From: Intestinibacillus massiliensis
GTDB taxonomy: Bacteria; Bacillota; Clostridia; Oscillospirales; Butyricicoccaceae
Length of the DNA: 64,000 nucleotides
NCBI GenBank assembly: GCA_029267335.1
Contig: JAJUJC010000001.1
Location: forward strand, 248,001 to 312,000
Direction of reading: 5' to 3'
Of the stretch, positions 8,905 to 16,239 are shown in pieces; positions within the stretch are counted from its first letter, which is position 1, and every line of letters starts with the position of its first letter. Below the pieces are notes generated by a model, which was not told the DNA's origin, did not search any database, and saw only the letters and a program-made list of their open reading frames with translations. A program made the translations under genes and the position numbers.

Positions 8905-10641
8905 TTAAGCCTCAGTTTCTTCGGTGTCCGCATAGAATCTGTCTTCGCGCGACTTAAATGCTTTTTTCAGACCCATGACCAGACAAATGGATGCGATAAG
9001 ACCAATCAGCAAGTAGATCGCTGTGATAGTATTTGCACCACCAACACGCGCGATACCGACAGGTGACAGGAGAATGAAGCCATCCACGACAAGTGCAACC
9101 AGAAAAGCACTGAACTCATACCGATACTTCCAAGGCTTCATATTAACAATATGCAGATTTTTGAGCTCGAAAATATCTTTTTTGGGCTTCACCGCTGCCA
9201 TAACAAACATGAACACAACCGCAATGACAAAGTTGATACCAATGCGATGGAGATAGTTCATGTTGGGCAGGAGTACATAGCTCAGACCATAACCGATTGC
9301 ATAGAGTAGCGCTGCGAGTTTTGCAGCAATCGCCGGTGCTCTTTTATTCAGATAACCGACGCCAAGCATGATCAGGATCGGGACATTGGTAAAGCCATTG
9401 ATCTGCTGCAAATAGGTGAAGATACCCGAAGGGGTATAATAAAGCAGCGGCGCGACTACGCAGGACACAATCGCAATCACAATGCCAAATTGCTTGCCCA
9501 ACTTGACCATTTTGCGCTCATCTGTATTATCCTTCATTCTAGGATTAATTACGTTCAAGGAAAGCAACGTCGTCGTACTGCTTAGCAGACCACAGAAAGT
9601 ACTGAGCACTGCGCCGAACATTGCAGCGGCAAAAATACCGCGAAGTGCGGGCGGCAGAACAATATTAACCAACGTAGGGTACACAAGATCTCTGGAACCG
9701 TCCATAGCAATACCCTGCTTGGCAAATACCTGATATGCAATCAGTCCGGGCACCATGAGCAGTAGCGGATCGAGGACTTTCAGTAAACCTGCCCACAGTA
9801 GTCCCTTCTGTCCATGCTTCAGATTTTTGGCAGCAATTGCTCTTTGCAGGATCGCCTGATCCATACCCCAGAAATACATACACAGCAGAAAGACACCCGT
9901 AAAGTTTGTCCCAAACGGGTTAATATCCGACGGGCTGCCGACTGCGTTAAGCTTTTCGGGATTATGCGTCAGAACCTCGCGAATACCCGAGATAAAATTG
10001 CCATCTCCAAGGAAAATGAAACCAAAAACTACTACCAGCGTACCGCCGATCACAAGCAGAATGCCATTGATGATGTCTGCAGTGGCTACCATTTTCAGCC
10101 CACCATACAGCGCGTAAATACTGCCAATCACACCAATGACGACGATAATACCGGTCATCGCTGCGACAAACGATACATTGAGCAGTGTGTCGATATTAAA
10201 CAGTCTTACCAGAACCACAGAGCCGGAATAAAGCGTAATGGGCAGCATATTCGCCATATACGCAAAAATAATAATGTAGGTCGCCAGATTCTTTGTCGAT
10301 TTATCATAGCGCTGTTCTAGAAAATCAGGCATTGTGGTAATGCCTTGCTTCAAATATCTCGGAATGAGAAACATCGCCGAAATAATAATGCAAATTCCGG
10401 AAAACCAGTCAAAACCAATGGTCGAAAGGTTTTTATACCACGTATCTCCTGTAAATCCTACGAAATGCGTTGCACTTGTGTTACTTAGCAGTAGTCCGAT
10501 GGCGATGACGCCGGCCGTCATAGAGCGACCACCCAGAAAGAAGCCTGATTTTTCTTTCTTATCCACATCTCGACTATTAAACCACGCAAAAAATAAAACA
10601 AATAACGTGGCCAACACAAATACCGATACCGTTAAAAACAT
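8905..10641 (-). CDS. SSS-family sodium:solute (sugar) symporter
   Basis: A 578-residue polytopic membrane protein of the sodium:solute symporter family, closest in feel to SglT/SGLT-like bacterial sugar carriers. It shows FFLGGRSMTAGVIAIGLLLSN early (about residues 35-55), ATHFVGFTGDTW, and roughly 13-14 hydrophobic segments. Start chosen at the ATG followed by FLTVSVF, preceded by GGGGGAAAAAC; the upstream in-frame extension is not hydrophobic and lacks a ribosome site. It lies alone with its own terminator between the sensory operon and the SDR gene. It is expected to import a sugar or related compound with Na+. The substrate is not evident. Confidence 0.88.
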   Translation of the reverse strand: MFLTVSVFVLATLFVLFFAWFNSRDVDKKEKSGFFLGGRSMTAGVIAIGLLLSNTSATHFVGFTGDTWYKNLSTIGFDWFSGICIIISAMFLIPRYLKQGITTMPDFLEQRYDKSTKNLATYIIIFAYMANMLPITLYSGSVVLVRLFNIDTLLNVSFVAAMTGIIVVIGVIGSIYALYGGLKMVATADIINGILLVIGGTLVVVFGFIFLGDGNFISGIREVLTHNPEKLNAVGSPSDINPFGTNFTGVFLLCMYFWGMDQAILQRAIAAKNLKHGQKGLLWAGLLKVLDPLLLMVPGLIAYQVFAKQGIAMDGSRDLVYPTLVNIVLPPALRGIFAAAMFGAVLSTFCGLLSSTTTLLSLNVINPRMKDNTDERKMVKLGKQFGIVIAIVSCVVAPLLYYTPSGIFTYLQQINGFTNVPILIMLGVGYLNKRAPAIAAKLAALLYAIGYGLSYVLLPNMNYLHRIGINFVIAVVFMFVMAAVKPKKDIFELKNLHIVNMKPWKYRYEFSAFLVALVVDGFILLSPVGIARVGGANTITAIYLLIGLIASICLVMGLKKAFKSREDRFYADTEETEA

Positions 10642-10869
10642 GTTTTTCCCCCGTATAAACTTAAAATGCCAGGACTTTGAATTGCTGTTTTTCGCTGCAT
10701 ATACTGACAATTTCGATCAGTCACCTATGCTTGTTCACTTTTTCATTTGATTTTGTATGCTGTTGTTCTGCGTCGATATAAGCTATATGTATGCGTCTAG
10801 CAATCGCAAAACCTTGAGAAGCGCTGAAAAGCAGGAAATGCCAAAACGTCCTTTTAACCAATACTTTAT

Positions 10870-11664
10870 TTAAATGCTGCGGATCAGACCGCCCTCCGCA
10901 CGGATGGTCGCGCCGTTCGTCGCAGCAGATACCTCAGAGCAGTAGTACACAACAGTAGCGGCGACTTCCTCTACTGTTGTGATACGCTGCAAAAGTTGTG
11001 TGGGCTCATATGTGATGAAATATTCGCGAATCGCCTGATCGAGCGCTTTTCCCTCGCGCCGCGCACGGTCTGTTTGATATGCCGCTGTATTTTCCGTCCA
11101 GGTTAGCCCCGGCAGTACAGAGTTCACAGCCACTCTTGTGCCCTTTGTGATCTCCGCGAGTGCACGTGCAAGACCGATTACCGCGGTTTTCGATACGCTA
11201 TAGTGAATCATATCCGTGAGCGGCTTGATGCCGCACTCACTGGCGATGAGCACGATACGTCCGCTGTTGCGTGCTAGCATCTTGGGCAGAAAGTGACGGC
11301 ACATGCGTATCTGAGAATAGAGATTGACGTTCATCATCCAATCCCATTCCTCATCTGAGATCTCCGCAAATGGCGTTCCCTTGTAAGTGCCCATATTCCC
11401 AACCAGAATATCAAGATCGCCCAAAGCATCCACTGCGTCGATGACCGCTTGCGCACCTTCTGCTGTTCCCAAATCGCCTACGGCCATGTGACATGTGCCA
11501 TATTGGGCTAACGCATTGGCGGTTTCTAACAGTGCTGCTTTATTACGCCCGTTAATGACCACGGTTGCGCCTTCTTGCAGCAGGCACTTGGCAATTCCCT
11601 TACCAATGCCCGCTGATGATCCGGTTACAAGCGCCAGTTTCCCTTTCATCTTCAGATCCATCAT
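10870..11664 (-). CDS. Short-chain dehydrogenase/reductase (SDR), KduD/FabG-like
   Basis: About 264 residues with the classical SDR signature: cofactor motif TGSSAGIGKGIAK near the N-terminus, NMGTYKG (the NAG-like motif), catalytic Ser in LIASECG, and Tyr-Lys in YSVSKTAV. It should carry out NAD(P)-linked oxidation or reduction of a sugar acid or polyol, as KduD-like enzymes beside hexuronate genes do. Two adjacent ATGs (11664 and 11661) follow AGGAGGTTAT, and the second has the better spacing. The upstream region shares two 10-11-mers with the IclR/transketolase promoter region at 19.9 kb, which hints at common control. Confidence 0.85.
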   Translation of the reverse strand: MMDLKMKGKLALVTGSSAGIGKGIAKCLLQEGATVVINGRNKAALLETANALAQYGTCHMAVGDLGTAEGAQAVIDAVDALGDLDILVGNMGTYKGTPFAEISDEEWDWMMNVNLYSQIRMCRHFLPKMLARNSGRIVLIASECGIKPLTDMIHYSVSKTAVIGLARALAEITKGTRVAVNSVLPGLTWTENTAAYQTDRARREGKALDQAIREYFITYEPTQLLQRITTVEEVAATVVYYCSEVSAATNGATIRAEGGLIRSI

Positions 11665-12406
11665 ATAACCTCCTGTTCTTTTATAAAACCCTTTCAGAGA
11701 CATTGTTAGTATAATATCAACATTGAGTTCCGTCAACAAAATTTGAGTTCAATAATATATAATTGTCGACAGCAACAAAAATAAAATTATATTGTTGTGT
11801 AATACGCTATATGTATTTACATGCGGAGCGCTGTGCATGCAACATTACTCCACAGCTCGACAAAGTGGATGAACAAATTGAAACGGTGCCAACACAAGCA
11901 ATATCAATGGATGCTCAAGAACAATCACTGCTGCGGCAAGGTAAAAAAAGGACCTGCCACCTGATCTTCACAGGCAGCAAGCCCTTTCGGCGGCTTGAGC
12001 AATGATCTACTTACATGCTTGTCTAGCTTTTGGGGTTTCATTCAGTGTCAAAGCGGAGGATTTTTTATTTTCAAATAGAATCCCGCCTTTGCATGCCAAA
12101 AGTAACCACGGCTTTGTCTTTTGAACGGTCATGTTCATATCTTTAAAGTTCGTGCAGTTCCAGATTTCCACGACGGATCTCGTGCTTTGTCATTTCATGC
12201 GGTGTAAGAGCTGTGGTTTATTGTTTAAAGTCAGCGGTCCGAGATGAGATACTTCAAACAGCTTTTTCTATTACAGTGTTTCATAATGGATACGCTCCAT
12301 ATTCCAACGGTCGGTGCGGTTCTACCGGTTTTTGCAGATAGGTACGCACACTGCGGCACTCAAAAATAGAATCCATCATCATTTTTCCTTTTCGTGTGAA
12401 ATGGCA
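11665..12406. other. Gene-poor stretch with coding remnants
   Basis: There is no convincing intact gene over about 740 bp. 11700-11800 is AT-rich promoter-like DNA for the SDR gene. On the minus strand at about 12195-12275, one frame reads KKLFEVSHLGPLTLNNK and then meets a stop. This resembles the N-terminus of old-yellow-enzyme flavin oxidoreductases (LFEPIKIGPLTLKNR). The following sequence is interrupted and unrecognised. A plus-strand open frame of 80 codons (11763-12005) has no family resemblance that I can see. I read this as decayed accessory DNA. Confidence 0.45.
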
Positions 12407-12433
12407 AAAGCGCCGGCGTGGAACCGGCGCTTT
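12407..12433 (-). terminator. Stem-loop terminator after the nitroreductase gene
   Basis: Ten-bp GC-rich arms (12407-12416 and 12424-12433) with a 7-nt loop lie 9 bp beyond the nitroreductase stop. The T-run on the minus strand is weak, so it may terminate inefficiently or mainly protect the 3' end. Confidence 0.6.
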
Positions 12434-12441
12434 CCTTCGAT

Positions 12442-12942
12442 TTACCAGCGGTTCTCGTGTACCATGGAAGCGTCGTAGCGGTCGGACACCTCCGGCTGCT
12501 TTTGAGGCCAGCCGATGGGCAGCACGGCGTAGGGCACGATGTTTTCAGGCAGCGAGAACACCTCGCGCAGGTGCGCCACGCGGTGTTCCATGGGGTAGGC
12601 TGCAAAGTAAACGGAACCGAGGCCCTTGTCGGCCGCCTCGACCAGAATGTTTTCAATGGCGGCAGAGCAGTCAATGACGTTGAAACCCGCGCCGTTGAAG
12701 TCCTTGTTGCTGTCGCCGCAGACAACGATCGCCGCCTGTGCGTCTTTCACAGCCTGCGTGTAGTTGTCCATCGGCAGCTTTTGCAAAAGTGCCTTGTCTG
12801 TCACAAGAATGAACTGCCAGGGGCGGTCATTCATTGCCGTGGGGGCGCTCATGCCGGCATGGAGAAGATCGTGCAGATCCTCACGGGAAACAGGACTGTC
12901 CGTGTACTTGCGTACACTTTTACGGGCAAAAATAGCGTTCAT
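12442..12942 (-). CDS. Nitroreductase-family FMN oxidoreductase
   Basis: A 166-residue protein of the small clostridial nitroreductase type. FMN-binding residues are visible in FARKSVRKYTD (about 5-15), APTAMNDRPWQFILV (about 33-47), and the C-terminal GWPQKQPE plus RYDASMVHENRW. It reduces nitroaromatics, quinones or similar acceptors with NAD(P)H. It is the last gene of a four-gene redox operon (flavodoxin-like, flavin reductase-like, tautomerase, nitroreductase). A ribosome site GGAGG precedes the ATG. A deleted relic of the same family is found at 26.2-26.4 kb. Confidence 0.9.
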   Translation of the reverse strand: MNAIFARKSVRKYTDSPVSREDLHDLLHAGMSAPTAMNDRPWQFILVTDKALLQKLPMDNYTQAVKDAQAAIVVCGDSNKDFNGAGFNVIDCSAAIENILVEAADKGLGSVYFAAYPMEHRVAHLREVFSLPENIVPYAVLPIGWPQKQPEVSDRYDASMVHENRW

Positions 12943-12970
12943 TGTGTTTTCCTCCGGTATGATTTTTGGT

Positions 12971-13171
12971 TTATTTCTTCAGTCTTGCTTTCATTTCTTC
13001 CACGGTCTCTCCGCCAAAACCCAGATTTTCGTCGGACTGTTCATGGAGCACAACGGTAAAGAACTGCGCGGGCACGCCGGTGGATTCCGAAGCGGTTTTT
13101 GTGAGGCTGTGGATCAGTGCGGCTTTCTGCTCTTTGTTCAGAGCTCCGCCTTCAAATGTAATGACAGGCAT
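12971..13171 (-). CDS. 4-oxalocrotonate tautomerase-family protein
   Basis: A 66-residue protein beginning MPVITFEGG. After removal of Met, the N-terminal Pro is the catalytic base of the tautomerase superfamily. The following LNKEQKAALIHSLTKTASES and FFTVVLHEQ fit the beta-alpha-beta fold. It isomerises keto/enol groups, but the physiological substrate is unknown. Its place between a flavin reductase-like and a nitroreductase gene suggests a role in handling reactive carbonyls or aromatic compounds. An AAAGGAG site lies just upstream. Confidence 0.85.
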   Translation of the reverse strand: MPVITFEGGALNKEQKAALIHSLTKTASESTGVPAQFFTVVLHEQSDENLGFGGETVEEMKARLKK

Positions 13172-13185
13172 TGTACATTTCTCCT

Positions 13186-13746
13186 TTATATTTTGTCTAT
13201 CAAGGTCTTACCGATATTCCAGCAGCGGCCGACTGCGTTGCCGGAGCGAAGATAGCGGGCCTGCTGCATTTCGAAGAGGATGGGATGGATCTTCTCAAAG
13301 TCGATCCGCCCGTTTTCCGAGAGAACATCCTCCCGGACATAAGTGGTGACCGGTCGCACGATGCAGTTTAGATGCGTCTTGGTCTCGTAGATTTCTTCAA
13401 TCAAACACTCCATCGCGACGGGCGCGTTCTCGATCAGCGGCACATCCCGCAACTGCCCGTGAAAAATCGGAAACACGTCGGATTTATCGACCGTTTCTCC
13501 CGAAACGATGCCGACGTAATCGGCACGCACCAGCATAGCTTCGTCCACCAGATTGACAGAAAGGGCTGTGCCGGCGTGCAGCGCCTTTGCCGTGTAGTGG
13601 GGCTTGCCGATGCTCAGCATCATGCAGTCTATTCCCCAGACGCCCACATGTGCCACATTCATCCAGTTGACTTTACCGTTTTGCACGGTTCCTACCACCG
13701 TGTCCGGCGTAGGATACAGCCCTACGACGCTCCCAATATTTTTCAT
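13186..13746 (-). CDS. Flavin reductase-family (FMN-binding split-barrel) protein
   Basis: A 186-residue protein matching the flavin reductase-like split-barrel family: GSVVGLYPTPDTVVGTVQNGKV at the start (only a partial stretch is characteristic), then NWMNVAHVG, IGKPHYTAKALHAGTALSVNLV and a C-terminal AVGRCWNIGKTL. Members bind FMN and reduce it with NAD(P)H, or act as small flavoproteins. It lies 12 bp after the flavodoxin-like gene and 14 bp before the tautomerase gene, in the MarR-flanked redox operon. Confidence 0.85.
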   Translation of the reverse strand: MKNIGSVVGLYPTPDTVVGTVQNGKVNWMNVAHVGVWGIDCMMLSIGKPHYTAKALHAGTALSVNLVDEAMLVRADYVGIVSGETVDKSDVFPIFHGQLRDVPLIENAPVAMECLIEEIYETKTHLNCIVRPVTTYVREDVLSENGRIDFEKIHPILFEMQQARYLRSGNAVGRCWNIGKTLIDKI

Positions 13747-13758
13747 GTCTGAATCTCC

Positions 13759-14304
13759 TTATCCTTTGATTTTCTGAATCAAAAACGCTATATTCTCGCC
13801 GAAGCGACGGATGGTGTTCATGCCTTCCTCGTCCTGCAACGCCTGACCGGCGGTCTGGCCGAACACGATGTTCCAGTAGGTGGAGCCGGGGACAATCATG
13901 TCGTTGGCGAGATAGAACATCATCATTTCCTGAATCGAAGTGGTGCTGCCGCCGCGGCGGGCGATGGCGATGGGGCCGCCCACCATGCGGGAGAGGAAAT
14001 TGCCCTGCTGCATGGAAGCCATTGCAATGCGCTGGAGCGCCGTCATCAGCTGGGCGCGAACTGTGCCCCAGTAGACCGGGCCGCCTACGATCAGACCGTC
14101 GGCTTCTTTGATCTTTGCGATGACAGCGTCGAAGCCGTCGTCGTCGCTTGTAAAGTCCATGGCGTCGTGCAGCTTCATTCCGGCGAGGGAAATCACCTCG
14201 GTCTCCACGCCGTTTGCCTCGATCGTCTTTGCGCACTCCCGCAGTACCTGCACGGTATTGCCCTCCGCGTTGGGGCTGCCGCTGAGTAAAATTGCTTTTG
14301 ACAT
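13759..14304 (-). CDS. Flavodoxin-family NAD(P)H-dependent FMN oxidoreductase
   Basis: A 181-residue protein of the NADPH-dependent FMN reductase/iron-sulfur flavoprotein type. The phosphate loop is LLSGSPNAEGNTVQVLRE (about 6-23), and GLIVGGPVYWGTVRAQL (about 71-87) lines the FMN pocket. The CxxCxxC motif of true iron-sulfur flavoproteins is absent. It is the first gene of the redox operon. Its start is preceded by AAGGAGATCTGT, and two abutting TTCAA-N2-TTGAA palindromes lie 19-42 bp upstream, where a repressor would block transcription. Confidence 0.87.
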   Translation of the reverse strand: MSKAILLSGSPNAEGNTVQVLRECAKTIEANGVETEVISLAGMKLHDAMDFTSDDDGFDAVIAKIKEADGLIVGGPVYWGTVRAQLMTALQRIAMASMQQGNFLSRMVGGPIAIARRGGSTTSIQEMMMFYLANDMIVPGSTYWNIVFGQTAGQALQDEEGMNTIRRFGENIAFLIQKIKG

Positions 14305-14322
14305 TTTACAGATCTCCTTTTA

Positions 14323-14346
14323 TTCAATCTTGAATTCAATATTGAA
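14323..14346. promoter_or_regulatory. Tandem palindromic operator upstream of the redox operon
   Basis: Two directly abutting 12-bp palindromes, TTCAATCTTGAA (14323-14334) and TTCAATATTGAA (14335-14346), lie between marR and the flavodoxin-like gene. The same TTCAA-N2-TTGAA pattern occurs twice upstream of marR. Binding of the adjacent MarR protein is inferred. Confidence 0.7.
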
Positions 14347-14391
14347 CTATATACTCAAAAAAGATGTCCGAGCTTGCTCAGACAGTCTTTT

Positions 14392-14826
14392 TCAGTTGAA
14401 ATTTTCGATGGCCCTCGCCATCATGACCACGAACTGCTGCTGTTCTTCCTCGGAAAAGCCGCGGAAAATCTTCTCGCGCAGCTCGGCTGAGATCCGATCA
14501 AAGTCGGGGCGGAATGCCAGCGCCTTTTCTGTCGCCTGCACATAGGTGCAGCGAGCATCAGTGGGGCAGGTCTCCTTGGTCAGATAGCCCAGCCGGACCA
14601 GACGGTTGATGCTCTCGGTAATCGTGGTCTTCTGCTTGCAGAGCGAATCATAGATGGTTTTGATCTGCGCCCTGCCGTCGTTTTTGTAGACGACGGAGAG
14701 CACGGAGCCGTAGCTCGGCACCAGTTCGCCGTGACCGCAGGCTTTGAGCTCATCGCGCAGAAATTCATTGATCTTTGTGCGCAGATGTGAAGTGTACGTT
14801 GCGGCGCCCATGGGGGATGCATTCAT
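14392..14826 (-). CDS. MarR-family transcriptional regulator
   Basis: A 144-residue winged-helix regulator. The recognition region is IKTIYDSLCKQKTTITESIN followed by LVRLGYLTKETCPTDARCTY (the wing, about residues 75-110). C-terminal helices complete the dimer. Start chosen at the ATG preceded by AGAGGAACCCTT; an upstream in-frame ATG at 14868 has no ribosome site. It is the likely repressor of the downstream flavin/redox operon and of itself, since matching palindromes flank it on both sides. Cysteines in the wing (CPTDARC) could sense oxidants or quinones, which is inference. Confidence 0.9.
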   Translation of the reverse strand: MNASPMGAATYTSHLRTKINEFLRDELKACGHGELVPSYGSVLSVVYKNDGRAQIKTIYDSLCKQKTTITESINRLVRLGYLTKETCPTDARCTYVQATEKALAFRPDFDRISAELREKIFRGFSEEEQQQFVVMMARAIENFN

Positions 14827-14989
14827 AAGGGTTCCTCTTTCCGTATCAGATGATCTGCTGATAAACATTCATATCACCCGCCTGTGCCCTTTCTCCTGAC
14901 GGGTGATCTCCACCCGTTCCCGGCAGAGAGATAAGATCTCGTTCAGATGGTTCAAATCAGCATAATTCTTTGCGATTTTTTTCAATAGC

Positions 14990-15051
14990 AAAATAATACT
15001 TCAATTTTGAATGTTTGTCAAGAATAAATTTCAAAGTTGAAGTATTATTTT
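14990..15051. promoter_or_regulatory. Nested palindromic operator upstream of marR
   Basis: Two TTCAA-N2-TTGAA palindromes (15000-15011 and 15030-15041), spaced 30 bp centre to centre (about three helical turns), are nested in a larger inverted repeat with perfect 15-bp arms at 14990-15004 and 15037-15051. It lies about 165 bp upstream of the marR start and matches the operator pair before the redox operon. Confidence 0.65.
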
Positions 15052-15165
15052 AACGGCAGCTTTTGCCGAATGCTGCAGCAAAGCGCACCGAATACATGAT
15101 GTGCCCTGCTCAAATATTTAAAAGTTGGACTGCTCCGGGTCGCGGCGGGCAGATTTGGAAATAGT

Positions 15166-15588
15166 TTACACGCCGTGCTCAATATCCCAACGAAGTACAA
15201 TCTGTGCCGATGGGCGACCGTATTTTTCAGCCAATGCTCGGAGCATCGGGTGCTCTAGGAGCGGTACACGCGGACCGCCCAGAGGCATCCTGACGCCCGC
15301 CGCGATTCCCGACCGATGCCGGGTATCGCTCAGTTCCTGATTGTTCATTAGCGAGTGCGACTCCACCTGATCCAGCATCGGCTTCACGCCGGTTGCGCGA
15401 ATCAGTCCCTGATCGTAAAACTGTGCCAGTATTTCCCTCGCTCCCTCTTCCACATAATAACGGATGTAGCGGTCTCAAAGGTTGCCGTCCTCATTCGCGT
15501 ATTCCGTCAGCATCGGCGGAACAATCAGGCGGTTCTTGACCTACATTGTGCCGATCTGTACGGTTGTAAAGAGATGATCGAATTTCAT
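15166..15588 (-). pseudogene. Chimeric relic: old-yellow-enzyme N-terminus joined to aldo/keto reductase C-terminus
   Basis: From an ATG at 15588, after a GGTGAACCAAT leader, the frame reads MKFDHLFTTVQIGTM, a stop, VKNRLIVPPMLTEYANEDGNL, a second stop, then DRYIRYYVEEG. This is the N-terminus of an enoate-reductase/old-yellow-enzyme protein carrying two in-frame nonsense codons. In the same frame it continues as aldo/keto reductase sequence (QGLIRATGV, QVESH, and the C-terminal ALAEKYGRPSAQIVLRWDIEHGV, about 23 residues in all and split here only for reference). The AKR part lacks its barrel N-terminus and has an internal deletion. Both halves are broken, so this is decayed DNA formed by deletion fusion. 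Confidence 0.75.
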
Positions 15589-15594
15589 ATTGGT

Positions 15595-15919
15595 TCACCC
15601 TTTCCAGGCGAAAGCATCTAACAGATGAAAAACAAACCGCATACCCCTCGGCAGAGAGCAGACCTTGTTTTTTCGCAAATAAGAATACAGCCAGAAATAG
15701 GACGCCGAAATGCGCATCGCCGCCGAGGCATAAAATGCAAACGAAAAGCGCATATTCGCTTTATTTTGCGTCACAAGCCTATCCGCCAAAAGGGACATGG
15801 AGTAGTTGAGCAGTGTCGTCAAAAGATGGAAAGCAGATTCAGCACGTTCAGCTTTGGGCTTGTTCTTTCACTATAGCTGATATGCCATCACTGAATGCCT
15901 GTACCCGATCCGCTTTCAT
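15595..15919 (-). pseudogene. Possible relic of a small membrane protein (DUF1211/TMEM175-like start)
   Basis: An ATG at 15919 begins MKADRVQAFSDGISAIV, which resembles the N-terminus of bacterial TMEM175/DUF1211 channels (NRLEAFSDGVIAI). The frame stops after about 23 codons. A second minus-strand frame (15595-15822) encodes a hydrophobic, aromatic-rich piece (FAFYASAAMRISASYFWLYS) whose family I cannot place. Together they look like fragments, not a working gene. The assignment is tentative. Confidence 0.3.
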
Positions 15920-16021
15920 ACGCCACCCTGCTTTCTGCTGCTGATGTCCGGCACGCGGTATCGGCATAACCGCGCTTTGCATTCCGCGCAAGCAGGCACT
16001 TTTCGGTGCGGCAGGCAACAA

Positions 16022-16063
16022 AATATGCGGTATTCAAGGTTACCGCCCCGAATACCGCATATT
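16022..16063. repeat. Long perfect inverted repeat
   Basis: Fourteen-bp perfect arms AATATGCGGTATTC (16022-16035) and GAATACCGCATATT (16050-16063) flank a 14-nt loop. It lies downstream of the ACR3 gene on the minus strand and could form a transcript 3' hairpin, but no T-run follows. About 100 bp on either side of it holds no clear gene. Confidence 0.6.
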
Positions 16064-16070
16064 CTGTTGA

Positions 16071-16226
16071 TCAATGGAAAATGCGGAATATATCATTATC
16101 CCTCTGCGATTTTCCGTTCCTGTTACGCATCTCGTGGATACCGTCGCATAGGTTGCCAGGGTTTTGCCTGACGGCTTCTGCATGACTCGTCTTTCCATTT
16201 TGTTTTTGCAGACTGTACTTTTCCAT
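16071..16226 (-). CDS. Unrecognised 51-residue open frame with strong ribosome site
   Basis: The ATG at 16226 is preceded by AAGGAGGTGCCTTGC, a near-perfect ribosome site 14 bp after the ACR3 stop. The product begins MEKYSLQKQNGKTSH, is hydrophilic and charged, and resembles nothing I know. The good start signal followed by featureless coding suggests the beginning of a former third arsenic-operon gene whose body was lost. It could still make a small protein. Confidence 0.3.
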   Translation of the reverse strand: MEKYSLQKQNGKTSHAEAVRQNPGNLCDGIHEMRNRNGKSQRDNDIFRIFH

Positions 16227-16239
16227 GCAAGGCACCTCC

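Noticed and set aside
11763-12005. An 80-codon plus-strand frame upstream of the SDR gene
   Set aside because: It has no ribosome site and no family resemblance, and part of it lies in AT-rich promoter DNA.
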